A stretch of DNA of 64,000 nucleotides from Mucilaginibacter sp. Lineage in GTDB: Bacteria; Bacteroidota; Bacteroidia; Sphingobacteriales; Sphingobacteriaceae. Below, one piece after another: positions 41,835-51,148 of the stretch (position 1 is the first letter of the stretch; each line of letters starts with the position of its first letter). The notes beneath the pieces were generated by a model that saw nothing but the letters and a program-made list of their open reading frames with translations, was not told the origin of the DNA and searched no databases. The translations under genes were made by a program, and so were the position numbers. The stretch covers positions 62,001-126,000 of the forward strand of contig JAUCSE010000069.1 in the NCBI GenBank assembly GCA_030445275.1. Direction: 5' to 3'.

Positions 41835-42344
41835 TTATTTCTTAAACATTTTAAATATCGAACCAAAAAACCAGTTCTCTTCAGCTTTTAGCATGGTTTC
41901 TAAGGTTGTATTTACATTATTGGCCAGTTTGCTGATATCCTTTACTGATGAGTTAAATGCTTTAAAAGCCGGATCCTTTTCATCACCCTTAACCTCTGAT
42001 AACTGCCCCAGTATTTTAATCACCGGATCAAGCTCCCGTTTCTTGCGTTCCTCGGCCACCCGCCTTGCAATAATCCAGGTATCCTTTTCGGCATAAAAAT
42101 ATTCCTTGCGCTCGCCGGTTTTGTGTTGTTTTTCAACCAAACCCCAGTCAATCAAATCACGGAGGGTCATGTTGGCGTTACCGCGGGATATGCTTAGCTC
42201 AGCCATCACTTCTTCGGTAGTTAAAGCTTCGGGCGAAACCAACAGCAAAGCGTGCACCTGAGCCATAGTACGGTTTATCCCCCACTCTGATCCCAACTTG
42301 CCCCAGGCTTCAATGAATTTTAACTTTGCTTCGGCCAGTTCCAT
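41835..42344 (-). CDS. GbsR/MarR-type transcriptional regulator
   Basis: 169 residues. N-terminal FIEAWGKLGSEWGINRTMAQVHALLLVSPEALTTEEVMAELSISRGNANMTLRDLIDWGLVEKQHKTGERKEYFYAEKD is the winged helix-turn-helix of the GbsR branch of the MarR superfamily (the SRGNANMTLRDL recognition helix is typical). The C-terminal 80 residues are helical and probably dimerise. Its own promoter carries a perfect palindrome between -33 and -7, so autoregulation is likely. The transcript may be leaderless. A three-helix membrane protein follows. Confidence 0.9.
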   Translation of the reverse strand: MELAEAKLKFIEAWGKLGSEWGINRTMAQVHALLLVSPEALTTEEVMAELSISRGNANMTLRDLIDWGLVEKQHKTGERKEYFYAEKDTWIIARRVAEERKKRELDPVIKILGQLSEVKGDEKDPAFKAFNSSVKDISKLANNVNTTLETMLKAEENWFFGSIFKMFKK

Positions 42345-42348
42345 GATA

Positions 42349-42377
42349 CAAATGTAACGAAGTTTTTAAACTTTCAA
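42349..42377 (-). promoter_or_regulatory. Promoter and operator of the GbsR-type gene
   Basis: On the minus strand TTG (42375-42377), an 18-nt spacer and TACATTTG (42349-42356). The spacer contains the perfect inverted repeat AAGTTT-TT-AAACTT (42360-42373). TACATTTG is only 4 nt from the ATG at 42344, so transcription should start at or next to the start codon. Confidence 0.6.
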
Positions 42378-42442
42378 AAAAAAATGAAAGATAATTTAAA
42401 AAATACTTTACTCCTTCCCAATTACTCACAACTAAAAACTCA

Positions 42443-43573
42443 TCACTTCTTACCCCCCAACTCCTTATCAATCTTCTCATTCCATTGTTGTTGGGCGTAT
42501 GGATTGGTGCCGTGGCTGGTTTCATTATCATACTGCTCCTGCATCACATTCATTTCATGAAACGATTCCAGGTATACTGCACCTACCGGGCCATCATAAT
42601 TATCAACGGTAAACTTTTCCGCTTTTAAATTTTTCTTAAAGTGCTCGGCAATTATCTTCACAATATCAAAATGCCGTTGTTCGTGATTCAGACTGTAAGC
42701 GTTCCGGCTGCCATCCTTTACCCAACAAGCGCTTTTAGGTACATAAGCTTTAACACTTAAATGTACATTGACTATACCTTTAACCACTTCTACTTCTTCA
42801 TTATAGCCTATACTGGGGAAAACTTCGGCTTCATATTTTCCGCCTTCGGGTTTTGCTCTGAAATCATCCCAACGCAATGGCCTTTTGCCCGAATAATAAA
42901 CGGTATCGCCTTCAGGCTGCTCGGTATAATCAGTAAAAATGAGGCGTACACTTTTGGCCAGCTTAATATTGGTATCGGCCTCCCGGTTTATCCAGGTATT
43001 GAAATAGATTAACCCATGCTCAAGCGCATGACGTAATATAGGTTCCGCATCTGCTTGCTGTTCGGCTGGGCGACTATAACCTGCGCTGCCGGTATAGTCA
43101 ATTAGCTGAATACTTCCTTCATCTTTCTGCAGGTAAAAAGATAATGTCACGCTTACCCTACCCTCCACATTTCCCCCCGGTAACAAGCTTTCATCAAGCC
43201 TGAATTTTTTGATATGCATTATTACCGGCCTCAAAACCTTGTTAGGCGGCCAGGTGAAATTGATAAACTGTTTAATAGCTGCTAAAGTCCCTCCTTTCAG
43301 GTCAACACTATATTTACCTGCAGTCTTTCCGGGAGGTAAAAGCCAGGCAATTGCATTACGATCGTCGCGTTCATCTGTAACACCTGCTACGTAAAATTCT
43401 TTAGGGAGTACAGGCAATTGTTCATTATTTAACCCAATGGGAGTAGTAATTTTTTGTGCCTTTAAAATCTGCGGAAAGGTCAAAGCCATAACTATCAGCA
43501 CCTTGCTAAATAACTTTAGCCGATTAAAAAAATTACCCACCAAACCCAATGCTGCCCCTGCACAATATGCCAT
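42443..43573 (-). CDS. Secreted protein with HExxH-type motif, DUF922-like
   Basis: 376 residues, with a hydrophobic export signal ending near LKAQ at residue 40; the true start may be within the first 20 residues. The C-terminal third holds SLNHEQRHFDIVKIIAEHFKKNL, an H-E-Q-R-H motif like that of the DUF922 group of putative zinc proteases. SGKRPLRWDDFRAKPE just before it also fits that group (WxDF). Proteolytic activity is unproven. The N-terminal 190 residues have no recognised domain. It is divergent from the TPR gene at 43794. Confidence 0.7.
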   Translation of the reverse strand: MAYCAGAALGLVGNFFNRLKLFSKVLIVMALTFPQILKAQKITTPIGLNNEQLPVLPKEFYVAGVTDERDDRNAIAWLLPPGKTAGKYSVDLKGGTLAAIKQFINFTWPPNKVLRPVIMHIKKFRLDESLLPGGNVEGRVSVTLSFYLQKDEGSIQLIDYTGSAGYSRPAEQQADAEPILRHALEHGLIYFNTWINREADTNIKLAKSVRLIFTDYTEQPEGDTVYYSGKRPLRWDDFRAKPEGGKYEAEVFPSIGYNEEVEVVKGIVNVHLSVKAYVPKSACWVKDGSRNAYSLNHEQRHFDIVKIIAEHFKKNLKAEKFTVDNYDGPVGAVYLESFHEMNVMQEQYDNETSHGTNPYAQQQWNEKIDKELGGKK

Positions 43574-43793
43574 GTTATATAATGCTTTATTATCAAATAA
43601 ATTGTGGCCGTAAATACTATTTAATTACTTTTGGCCACGATGCCAGCTATGGTAATGTTCAACAATTTTAAAGTTTTCCACACACATATTATCTTAAGTA
43701 TTACCTTCGTTAAATTAAAAGTGTTTTCCACATTTGTTAATTACTTATGTTAATTACCCTTTTTCGTTTCGCTAATTTCGCACCATCGTTAGT

Positions 43794-46700
43794 ATGCGCT
43801 TTATGATCAAAATTAAATACATTTCCCTGTTAATCCCGGTATTTATTGTTTCAATAGCCCGCGCCCAGCAAAACCCCGCCTCGCAGATCTACCGCACTTA
43901 TCATACGGCTATTGATCTGATGGACAAGGGTAAATACGTGGCCGCTGCCGAGCAATTTCGTTCGGTAGAAGCATCCCGGGTTAAAACAAGTACCCAACCC
44001 CAGTTTGAGTCTGATCTATCCTTAGTGAAGGAAAACAGCCAGTACTACGAAGCTTTTTGCGCCCTTAATCTGGATAATGACGATGCCGAAAGCATGTTTC
44101 TGCGCTTTATTAAGGAGCACCCCGAAAACCCCTTAACCAAGCTTGCCTATTTCCAGATCGGAAAATCATACTTTAAACAGGGCAAATACGAGGACGCGCT
44201 GCGTTGGTTTGATAAGGTGCAGGCCGGTGAGCTTAACGGACATGATAATACCGAATATAAATTCCGTAAAGGCTACGCTTATTTTGCTACTAACGATTTT
44301 AAAAATGCGCAATTGCTTTTTGCGGAGGTAAAAAACAAAAGATCGGAATTTACTGAGGATGCTACATACTACTTTGCTTATATAGCATACCTGAATAAAG
44401 ATTATCACCTGGCGCTGGCCAATTTTGAAAAACTTAAAAATTCAAAAAAATACGAAAGAAGTTATCCATACTATATATCAGCGGTTTACTTTTTAGATAA
44501 ACGGTATGACGATGTGCTTAGTTACGCCGTACCTATTGTGAACAGCACCCATCAGGAACACGAAACCGAAATGCTGCGCATTATTGCCGCATCATACTTT
44601 GCCAAGGCCGATTATGATAACGCGGTTCAATACTACGGCCGTTTCCAGGATCGGGATCAGGGTAAAACCCAAAATACACAGGACAGTTACCAGATAGGTT
44701 ATACTTATTATAAAGTGGGTAACTATGCTAAGGCGGCTACTGAGCTGGAGCGTTTGATTGAGCAGGGCGATGTATACAGCCAGAGCGGTAATTATACTTT
44801 GGGCGATGTTTTCCTGAAAATGAACAACAAGCAAAGTGCCCGTAACGCGTTCTTAGCAGCCTCAAAATTGACTTACGATAAACAACTGCAGGAAGACGCT
44901 TTATATGAATATGCCAAACTATCCTACGAGCTTGACTTTAATACTGATGCATTGGCGGCAACCCGCTTGTATTTAAAAAACTATCCTCGCTCGCGCCGTA
45001 ATGATGAGGTGAAGATATTATTGGGCGAAGAATTATTAAACTCACGCAACTACAAGGAAGCAGTTGAGATACTGGAACCTATCCCTAACAAATCAGAAAG
45101 CGCTCAGATAGCTTATCAAAAAGTTACTTATTACCGTGGCCTGGAATTTTATAACGAGCGGGCCTTTGAAAATGCCATTGGTATTTTCCTTCGTTCACTA
45201 AAAAACCCCATTGATACCAAAACCCAGGCCCTTACTACCTACTGGATGGCCGAAGCCATGTATGAGGTACGTAAATATAATGAGTCGGTCGAGAACTTTG
45301 AGCTGTTTTTAAGCATGCCCGAAGCTAAGGAAACCGATTTAGGCAACTACGCCAATTATGCCTTGGCCTATGCCGCCTTTTATGGTGAGCAATACAAAAA
45401 GGCTGCTAATTATTTCGAGAAGTTTTTACGTGGGGATGTAAAGGATAAAAATACAGAGAACGATGCCATTACCAGGCTTGCCGATAGCTACTTTGTACTG
45501 AAAAGTTATGGCACTTCATTGGATTATTACAACCGCATTATCGCGATGCACAATCAGGGCGAGGATTATGCCTTATTTCAGCGAGGTATGATACAGGGGT
45601 TACAGGGATCATTGGATACCAAGATCAGTACGCTGAATGATGTGTTAAGCACCTTCCCTAATTCTGACTATGCCGACGATGCATCCTTCGAGATCGCTTA
45701 TACCTACTTCCTTAAAAATGACGGCGACCGGGCTAAAACAGATCTGACCGCCATGATCCAGAAATATCCGCATAGCAGTTATGTTCCGCGGGCGCTGGTT
45801 ACCATCGGGCTAATTGATTACAATGCCAACCGTGATGATATGGCCGTTGAATCATTTAAAAAAGTGGTACAGGATTACTCCTCAACCGATGAGGCTAAGC
45901 AGGCGCTTAAACAAATTGAAAAGATATATACCGATAAGGGCGACGCACAAACATTCATTACCTACGCCACAAGCACACCTATTGGTAACTATACCACCTC
46001 GCAACAGGAAGACATCATGATCAATGCCGCCAACAATCTTTACTTAAGGGGCGATTGGCAGGGTACTGTAGGTGCGGTGAACGCGTATTTTGATAAATTC
46101 CCGGGCAAGCAGATTTATGAAAAACAAGGCAGGTTTATCAGGGCCCAAAGTTTGGTTAACCTGAACAGATCAGCCGAAGCTGTTGTCGATTACAATTCCA
46201 TCCTTAACGACTGGACCAGCGCCTATACTGAAAAATCATTGATCAGTATGGCCAAATTATATATCTCACAGAAAAAATATAATGAGGCAGTTGTATTCCT
46301 GAAAAAACTGGAAACCAATGCTGAGTTTAAAGAGGATTATTCCTTTGCCATCAGCAACCTGATGCTTTGCTACGCGCAAATGCAAATGCCTGATGACGTG
46401 CTGAACTATGTGAAGCAGGTTAGAAATAACGACAAAGCCGCGCAGGAAGACAAATTCAAAACCGGTTTATACGCAGGTCAGGCTTATTTGCAAAAGGGCG
46501 ATACCACTACCGCTGTGAAGGAATTTAATTACACAGTAACCAACACCAAAACAGTAGCCGCTGCCGAAGCTAAATACAACGTAGCCAACATCGAATTTTT
46601 AAAAGGTCGTTACAAAACATCGCAAAAAATGTGTTTTGACCTGGCCAAAGAGATGCCAAACTATGATTACTGGGTAGCTAAAACCTATATTTTGCTGGCT

Positions 46701-46913
46701 GATAATTATGTGAAGCTGAAGGACAATTTCCAGGCTAAAGCTACGCTGCAAAGTATCATTGATAATTACAAGGCCGATGATGATATACTACCGATAGCTA
46801 AACAAAAACTGGGAGTATTAACAGGTAAAGCGGTTAAAACAACGGCCCCGGTAACTGATACAAGTGATAATAAACCGGCTCCGGCTGATACCACCAAAAC
46901 CGGTCAAAATTAA
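43794..46913 (+). CDS. Large periplasmic TPR protein, first gene of the envelope cluster
   Basis: 1039 residues with a Sec signal (KIKYISLLIPVFIVSIARAQ; ATGs at 43794 and 43803). Nearly the whole length consists of tetratricopeptide-type helical repeats, for example LTKLAYFQIGKSYFKQGKYEDALRWFDKV and TQDSYQIGYTYYKVGNYAKAATELERL, and NSDYADDASFEIAYTYFLKNDGDRAKTDL in the style of YbgF/BamD. It probably works as a periplasmic scaffold. The next gene starts 5 nt after the stop, and the cluster continues with barrel, SPOR protein, ExbB, ExbD and TonB, which points to a role in an energised envelope complex. Confidence 0.9.
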   Translation: MRFMIKIKYISLLIPVFIVSIARAQQNPASQIYRTYHTAIDLMDKGKYVAAAEQFRSVEASRVKTSTQPQFESDLSLVKENSQYYEAFCALNLDNDDAESMFLRFIKEHPENPLTKLAYFQIGKSYFKQGKYEDALRWFDKVQAGELNGHDNTEYKFRKGYAYFATNDFKNAQLLFAEVKNKRSEFTEDATYYFAYIAYLNKDYHLALANFEKLKNSKKYERSYPYYISAVYFLDKRYDDVLSYAVPIVNSTHQEHETEMLRIIAASYFAKADYDNAVQYYGRFQDRDQGKTQNTQDSYQIGYTYYKVGNYAKAATELERLIEQGDVYSQSGNYTLGDVFLKMNNKQSARNAFLAASKLTYDKQLQEDALYEYAKLSYELDFNTDALAATRLYLKNYPRSRRNDEVKILLGEELLNSRNYKEAVEILEPIPNKSESAQIAYQKVTYYRGLEFYNERAFENAIGIFLRSLKNPIDTKTQALTTYWMAEAMYEVRKYNESVENFELFLSMPEAKETDLGNYANYALAYAAFYGEQYKKAANYFEKFLRGDVKDKNTENDAITRLADSYFVLKSYGTSLDYYNRIIAMHNQGEDYALFQRGMIQGLQGSLDTKISTLNDVLSTFPNSDYADDASFEIAYTYFLKNDGDRAKTDLTAMIQKYPHSSYVPRALVTIGLIDYNANRDDMAVESFKKVVQDYSSTDEAKQALKQIEKIYTDKGDAQTFITYATSTPIGNYTTSQQEDIMINAANNLYLRGDWQGTVGAVNAYFDKFPGKQIYEKQGRFIRAQSLVNLNRSAEAVVDYNSILNDWTSAYTEKSLISMAKLYISQKKYNEAVVFLKKLETNAEFKEDYSFAISNLMLCYAQMQMPDDVLNYVKQVRNNDKAAQEDKFKTGLYAGQAYLQKGDTTTAVKEFNYTVTNTKTVAAAEAKYNVANIEFLKGRYKTSQKMCFDLAKEMPNYDYWVAKTYILLADNYVKLKDNFQAKATLQSIIDNYKADDDILPIAKQKLGVLTGKAVKTTAPVTDTSDNKPAPADTTKTGQN

Positions 46914-46918
46914 TCAGG

Positions 46919-48775
46919 ATGACAAAGAATAATATGAAAAGACAAGCAATGAACTTAAAATACATCTTTACGCTGCTTACCTTAATAATAGCATTATACT
47001 TTGTTCCTGCACAAGCACAAACAAAGAAACCGGCCAAAAAAGCCACCGCGAAAACAGTAAAAAAACCTGCAGCAAAAACAACTACTGCTAAAAAAACAAC
47101 TGCGCCAAAAAAGGCTGCAACGACAGCAAAAGCGGCACAGGATACCACTAAAAAAGGTGGAGCTAATAACAATAATCCGGAAAATACCAGTAGCCTTTCT
47201 GAAGAGATTGTAGTCACCACAGCTTACAAGCCTGTATTGGCCGATGCGGTAAAAATCCGTCGCAATCCTGATCTGGAGGATAAAGTGCCGTTTAAAGCGC
47301 CTTTGGCATACACCCCCCTGGATAAAAGGCAGGAGCAAAACTCCGAGATCAGGCAGTTGGAGGCAATGAAAAGGCCACCAGAGCAGGATTCTGTATTATT
47401 AAACAACTATGTTAAAGCGGGCGCCGGAAACTTAAAAACCCTTTTTGGCGAAGCTTATTTTGCCAACGGTCGTGATGAAGCCTTACAAGTTGGCGGATAC
47501 CTGAAACATTTTTCGCAATCAGGCTCATTAGAAAAACAAAGTCAGAGTAAGGATGATGTTGGCGTATTTGGCAAAAGTATATTGGGCGATAATAACATCA
47601 GCGGGCGTATAACGTACAACCGCATGGGTACCAACTTTTATGGCTACGATCCAAATAATCCTGTAAGTACCTTTGTTCCCGGAAAACAGCATTTTAACAC
47701 CATAGGTGGCGAGGCAGAGCTGGCCAAAAACTTTAAAGATGTAGAAAATGATTTCACCTATGCTTTAAAGGTAAAAGGCTATGCATTTAGTGATGCGTAC
47801 AATGCTCGCGAAAACAACTTTATTATATCGGGCTTTATTAACCAGACTGTTAAACAGTTTTACGCAGGTTTAAGTGGTTCGCTTGATATAAACAGTCAGA
47901 AGGATAGCTTATATAAAATTAACAATAACATATTAAGACTTAATCCCTACATCAAATTCCAGGGCACCGGCTATAAAATTGACGCGGGTGTAAACATTGA
48001 AAAGGAATTTGGCGAGTTTGGTAAGTTTTACATTTTCCCTGCTGCCAAACTGGAAGTACAGGTGGTTCCAAAATATGTTCGCCTGTTTGTGGAGGCTAAA
48101 GGTGATATCAACAGAACCTCTATCCGTGATTTTGCCAACATCAACCCATTCATTGGTCAAAATATTGACATCAAAAACTCAGTTGATCAATTGGACATCA
48201 GCGCAGGTTTAAAAGGCACTCTGGCTCCGGGCTTAAGCTTTAAGGCTTCCGTGTTCCGCAATAGCGTTAAAAACCTGCCCCTGCTGGTTAGCAATTTCGC
48301 TGCCGAGGGTAACAAGTTTAAGGTTATCTATGATGATGGTAAAGCCCGCATAAACGGCTTTAACGGCGAACTTGACTTTAAAGCCAGCGATGCCTTTAAT
48401 ATTTTTGGCCGTGTTGAGGTTAAGGACTACCAGCTTGCTTCAGAAGCCGAGCCATGGAACCTGCCTAAATTTCTGCTAACTGCCGGTACCACTATCCATA
48501 TTGATAACAAGTTAAGCATTAGTGGCTCATTGATGTTCCGCGGGGCGACTAAAGACAGAGTATTTATGATCACTCCTGGGAATGGTGCATCGGTGCAAAC
48601 CCCGGTATCGATCTCTTCATTTGCTGATGTGAGCGGTAGCGCTGAATATAAAATAACCAATAAAATATCGGTATTTGTACAGGCAAACAACATCTTAAAC
48701 AGAAGCTACCAAAACTGGTTGTACTATCCTAACTACGGATTTAATATCTTTGGCGGTGTCGGGTTTTCATTTTAA
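46919..48775 (+). CDS. Outer-membrane TonB-dependent-receptor-like barrel with Lys/Ala-rich N-terminus
   Basis: 618 residues; ATGs at 46919, 46934 and 46949 are possible, the last giving the simplest signal (MNLKYIFTLLTLIIALYFVPAQAQ). After the signal comes a stretch of about 45 residues made of K, A, T and P, like a histone H1 tail, then LSEEIVVTTAYKPVLADAVKIRRNP, which looks like a TonB-box region. The rest is beta-barrel with TonB-receptor-like C-terminus (ITNKISVFVQANNILNRSYQNW...GGVGFSF, ending in F). A normal plug domain is not evident. It belongs with the ExbB-ExbD-TonB genes downstream. Confidence 0.82.
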   Translation: MTKNNMKRQAMNLKYIFTLLTLIIALYFVPAQAQTKKPAKKATAKTVKKPAAKTTTAKKTTAPKKAATTAKAAQDTTKKGGANNNNPENTSSLSEEIVVTTAYKPVLADAVKIRRNPDLEDKVPFKAPLAYTPLDKRQEQNSEIRQLEAMKRPPEQDSVLLNNYVKAGAGNLKTLFGEAYFANGRDEALQVGGYLKHFSQSGSLEKQSQSKDDVGVFGKSILGDNNISGRITYNRMGTNFYGYDPNNPVSTFVPGKQHFNTIGGEAELAKNFKDVENDFTYALKVKGYAFSDAYNARENNFIISGFINQTVKQFYAGLSGSLDINSQKDSLYKINNNILRLNPYIKFQGTGYKIDAGVNIEKEFGEFGKFYIFPAAKLEVQVVPKYVRLFVEAKGDINRTSIRDFANINPFIGQNIDIKNSVDQLDISAGLKGTLAPGLSFKASVFRNSVKNLPLLVSNFAAEGNKFKVIYDDGKARINGFNGELDFKASDAFNIFGRVEVKDYQLASEAEPWNLPKFLLTAGTTIHIDNKLSISGSLMFRGATKDRVFMITPGNGASVQTPVSISSFADVSGSAEYKITNKISVFVQANNILNRSYQNWLYYPNYGFNIFGGVGFSF

Positions 48776-48813
48776 GCCCTTTGATGTTTTATAATAAACC
48801 GTATTTTTAACGA

Positions 48814-49932
48814 ATGGATATAGCCAATTACTTAAGCGAACTGCTTGGCCGGCATGGTAAAATAAGTGTGCCGGACCTCGGCTTTTTTACGCAGGTACGT
48901 GTAGATGGTTATTATAACGATGCCGAAGGCAAGTTTTATCCACCGGGTTATCGGGTACAATTTAGTCCTGAACCAGTAAAAAATGATGATACTTTAGCCT
49001 ATTATATTGCCGAAAAGAAAAACATCTCGCTGGCATCATCCAAATACTTTACTGAAAAATACATTACCGGCTTAAAACAAGAGCTTACCACTAAAGAGGC
49101 GGCTTTTGCAGATATGGGCTGGTTTTATATAAACGAAGGTCAAATTGCATTCAGACCCAATGAACAGCATGGTAATGAGCCTAATTTTTATGGCTATGCA
49201 CCTGTTGCCATTAAAAAATTACACCAGGAGCCGGAAACACAGTTTCCTGAGAAACTATTGCCAGATTCGTCAACTCCAACTGAAACACTACACCAGGAAC
49301 CTGAGGCACAGGTGGTTCCTGAAACACTGTTGGTAGATTCGCCAGCACCAAACGCAACAGCCAACCAACCCGAAGAATATATTGACGATGAACAGGAAGA
49401 AAAAAAGCGTTCAATAAGCGGATGGGTAATTGCATTGATTATTTTAGTGATCGTTGCTGCGGCAGCGTACGCTCTTTATCAGTACAATCCAGGCCTGTTT
49501 TTTAATCAAAAAACGGCAAAACCTATTAATGAACAACCCAAGCAACAGCCAGCTACAATAGCTGATTCAGCTAAAATCGATACACAAAAAATAGCCCCGG
49601 CAGTTTCGGATTCATCGGCAAAGGCAATTTCTAAACCCGGTGCAGCGTTAAATAAACCGGTAGCAAGTGTTGATACGGTAGCCAAACCCGAATATGTAAT
49701 ATTTGCCGGATCATTTCGTACAAAAACAAAAAGTGAACTGGCTGTTGAAAATTACAAAAGCATAGGCATTGAGGCGCGACTATTAACGGGCGCGGGTACC
49801 GGCAGGCTTATTAAAGTAATTATAGGTCACTTTGCCACCTATAACGAAGGCGAAGCTGAAAGACTAAAATTAACCAAATCAGGAAAACTAAGAAAAGACT
49901 CTTACACGCAAATTATTAACCAAAAGAAATGA
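48814..49932 (+). CDS. HU-like (CCDC81-type) and SPOR domain membrane protein
   Basis: 372 residues. The N-terminus (1-75: MDIANYLSELLGRHGKISVPDLGFFTQVRVDGYY) is the HU-like CCDC81 domain known from Bacteroidota, and residues about 75-135 a second such module. A linker with the duplicated LHQEPETQ/LHQEPEAQ units follows, then one membrane segment (about 205-227: SGWVIALIILVIVAAAAYAL) and, after a Lys/Pro/Ala linker, a SPOR domain (YVIFAGSFRTKTKSELAVENYKSIGIEARLL) that binds peptidoglycan lacking stem peptides. So the HU-like part is cytoplasmic and the SPOR part periplasmic. Its TGA overlaps the exbB ATG. Confidence 0.88.
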   Translation: MDIANYLSELLGRHGKISVPDLGFFTQVRVDGYYNDAEGKFYPPGYRVQFSPEPVKNDDTLAYYIAEKKNISLASSKYFTEKYITGLKQELTTKEAAFADMGWFYINEGQIAFRPNEQHGNEPNFYGYAPVAIKKLHQEPETQFPEKLLPDSSTPTETLHQEPEAQVVPETLLVDSPAPNATANQPEEYIDDEQEEKKRSISGWVIALIILVIVAAAAYALYQYNPGLFFNQKTAKPINEQPKQQPATIADSAKIDTQKIAPAVSDSSAKAISKPGAALNKPVASVDTVAKPEYVIFAGSFRTKTKSELAVENYKSIGIEARLLTGAGTGRLIKVIIGHFATYNEGEAERLKLTKSGKLRKDSYTQIINQKK

Positions 49933-50642
49933 CGTTATTATTATTACAGCAAGTAGCAGATACCGCGAAACATCTGGCAGATACCGCCGGCCACTTAACT
50001 CAACCCCTAACCACACAACCCGAAGAACTACGCTTTGGCGACCTGCTGATAAAAGGTGGCTGGGTAATGGTACCTATTGGTATTTTGGCTGTTTTAGGTT
50101 TGGTGATATTTTTTGAACGTTATTTTACCATTCGCAAAGCGTCAAAGAACGAATCGAACCTGATGATGCAGGTACGGTCCAGCATACATTCCGGTAATTT
50201 GGAATCAGCTATAGCGCTTTGCCGCAATAATAATTCGCCGCTTGGCCGTATGCTGCAAAAAGGTTTGTTACGTATCGGTCGCCCGATAAAGGATATTGAA
50301 GGCGCTATTGAAAACGTAGGCAAGATTGAAGTATCTAAACTGGAAAAAAACATTGGTATTCTGGGCATCGTAGCCGGTATTGCGCCCATGTTTGGTTTTC
50401 TGGGTACTATTGCGGGTGTAATCAAGATATTTTATGATATATCAAAAACTGATAACATCAGTATGGGTGTTATATCAGGCGGTTTATATGTAAAAATGGT
50501 GACATCAGCCGCTGGTTTAATGGTGGGTATTGTGGCCTATGTATGTTACCACATTTTAAATATGATGGTTGATAAGGTAATTTTGAGTCTGGAAACTGAT
50601 GCCATTGAATTTATTGATCTGTTAGAGGAGCCAAGCAAATGA
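49929..50642 (+). CDS. exbB: MotA/TolQ/ExbB proton channel protein
   Basis: 237 residues. Three membrane segments: about 42-64 (GGWVMVPIGILAVLGLVIFFERYF), 140-160 (IGILGIVAGIAPMFGFLGTIAGVI) and 180-205. GIAPMFGFLGTIAGVIKIF is the family signature, with the threonine that lines the proton path. It forms a pentamer around ExbD and turns the proton gradient into work on TonB. ATGA overlaps link it to the SPOR gene before and exbD after. Confidence 0.95.
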   Translation: MTLLLLQQVADTAKHLADTAGHLTQPLTTQPEELRFGDLLIKGGWVMVPIGILAVLGLVIFFERYFTIRKASKNESNLMMQVRSSIHSGNLESAIALCRNNNSPLGRMLQKGLLRIGRPIKDIEGAIENVGKIEVSKLEKNIGILGIVAGIAPMFGFLGTIAGVIKIFYDISKTDNISMGVISGGLYVKMVTSAAGLMVGIVAYVCYHILNMMVDKVILSLETDAIEFIDLLEEPSK

Positions 50643-51040
50643 ATTTAAGAAAAAGACATAGAGGTGCATCAGCAGAGGTTCATACATCGGCCATGAACGA
50701 CATTATGTTCTTCCTGCTTTTGTTTTTCCTCATCGCGTCAACAGTTACCAACCCAAACGTGATTAAACTGGTGCTGCCCAAATCATCAAGCGGGCAATCG
50801 GTATCCAAAAAAACAATCACCGTATCGGTAACTAAGGATTTGCGGTATTACGTTGACAAAAAGGAAGTTCCTGTTGATGCCCTGCAAACTACCTTATCGG
50901 GCTATAAAACCCTGGCAACAGAACTAACTATCGTTTTATATGTTGATAAAACTGTAGCCATACAGGATGTGGTGCAGGTAATGGATATAGCACAAAAATT
51001 AAATATTAAACTGGTTTTGGCAACGGAACCGAAGGGGTAG
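50639..51040 (+). CDS. exbD: ExbD/TolR biopolymer transport protein
   Basis: 133 residues with one membrane segment (about 19-38). The essential aspartate is D21 in AMNDIMFFLLLFFLIAS. The periplasmic part follows the ExbD/TolR fold (KTITVSVTKDLRYYVDKKEVPVDAL and a helix VQDVVQVMDIAQKLNIKLVLAT-like end). Together with ExbB it powers the TonB-type protein encoded next. The start overlaps the exbB stop. A word-repeat hairpin begins within its stop codon. Confidence 0.95.
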   Translation: MNLRKRHRGASAEVHTSAMNDIMFFLLLFFLIASTVTNPNVIKLVLPKSSSGQSVSKKTITVSVTKDLRYYVDKKEVPVDALQTTLSGYKTLATELTIVLYVDKTVAIQDVVQVMDIAQKLNIKLVLATEPKG

Positions 51041-51146
51041 TTTGCGGTGGGCAGTTTACAGTTAGCACTATCCGTAAATAACAATCGATATTACCCATTA
51101 AATAAAAAATAGCTGCAAACTGCCCACGGGCAACTGCAAACTGAAC
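51037..51146. repeat. Word-repeat hairpin between exbD and tonB
   Basis: The left arm (51037-51066) reads TAGTTTGCGGTGGGCAGTTT and on to ACAGTTAGC. The right arm (51111-51146) has GCTGCAAACTGCCCACGGGC followed by AACTGCAAACTGAAC. GGTGGGCAGTTT and AAACTGCCCAC pair. The left arm starts in the exbD stop codon and the right arm ends 2 nt before the tonB ATG. Confidence 0.8.
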
Positions 51147-51148
51147 AA

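Noticed and set aside
46834..47220. A 128-residue minus-strand frame opposite the start of the barrel gene
   Set aside because: It is the complement of the Lys/Ala-rich codons and gives only a low-complexity hydrophobic string.
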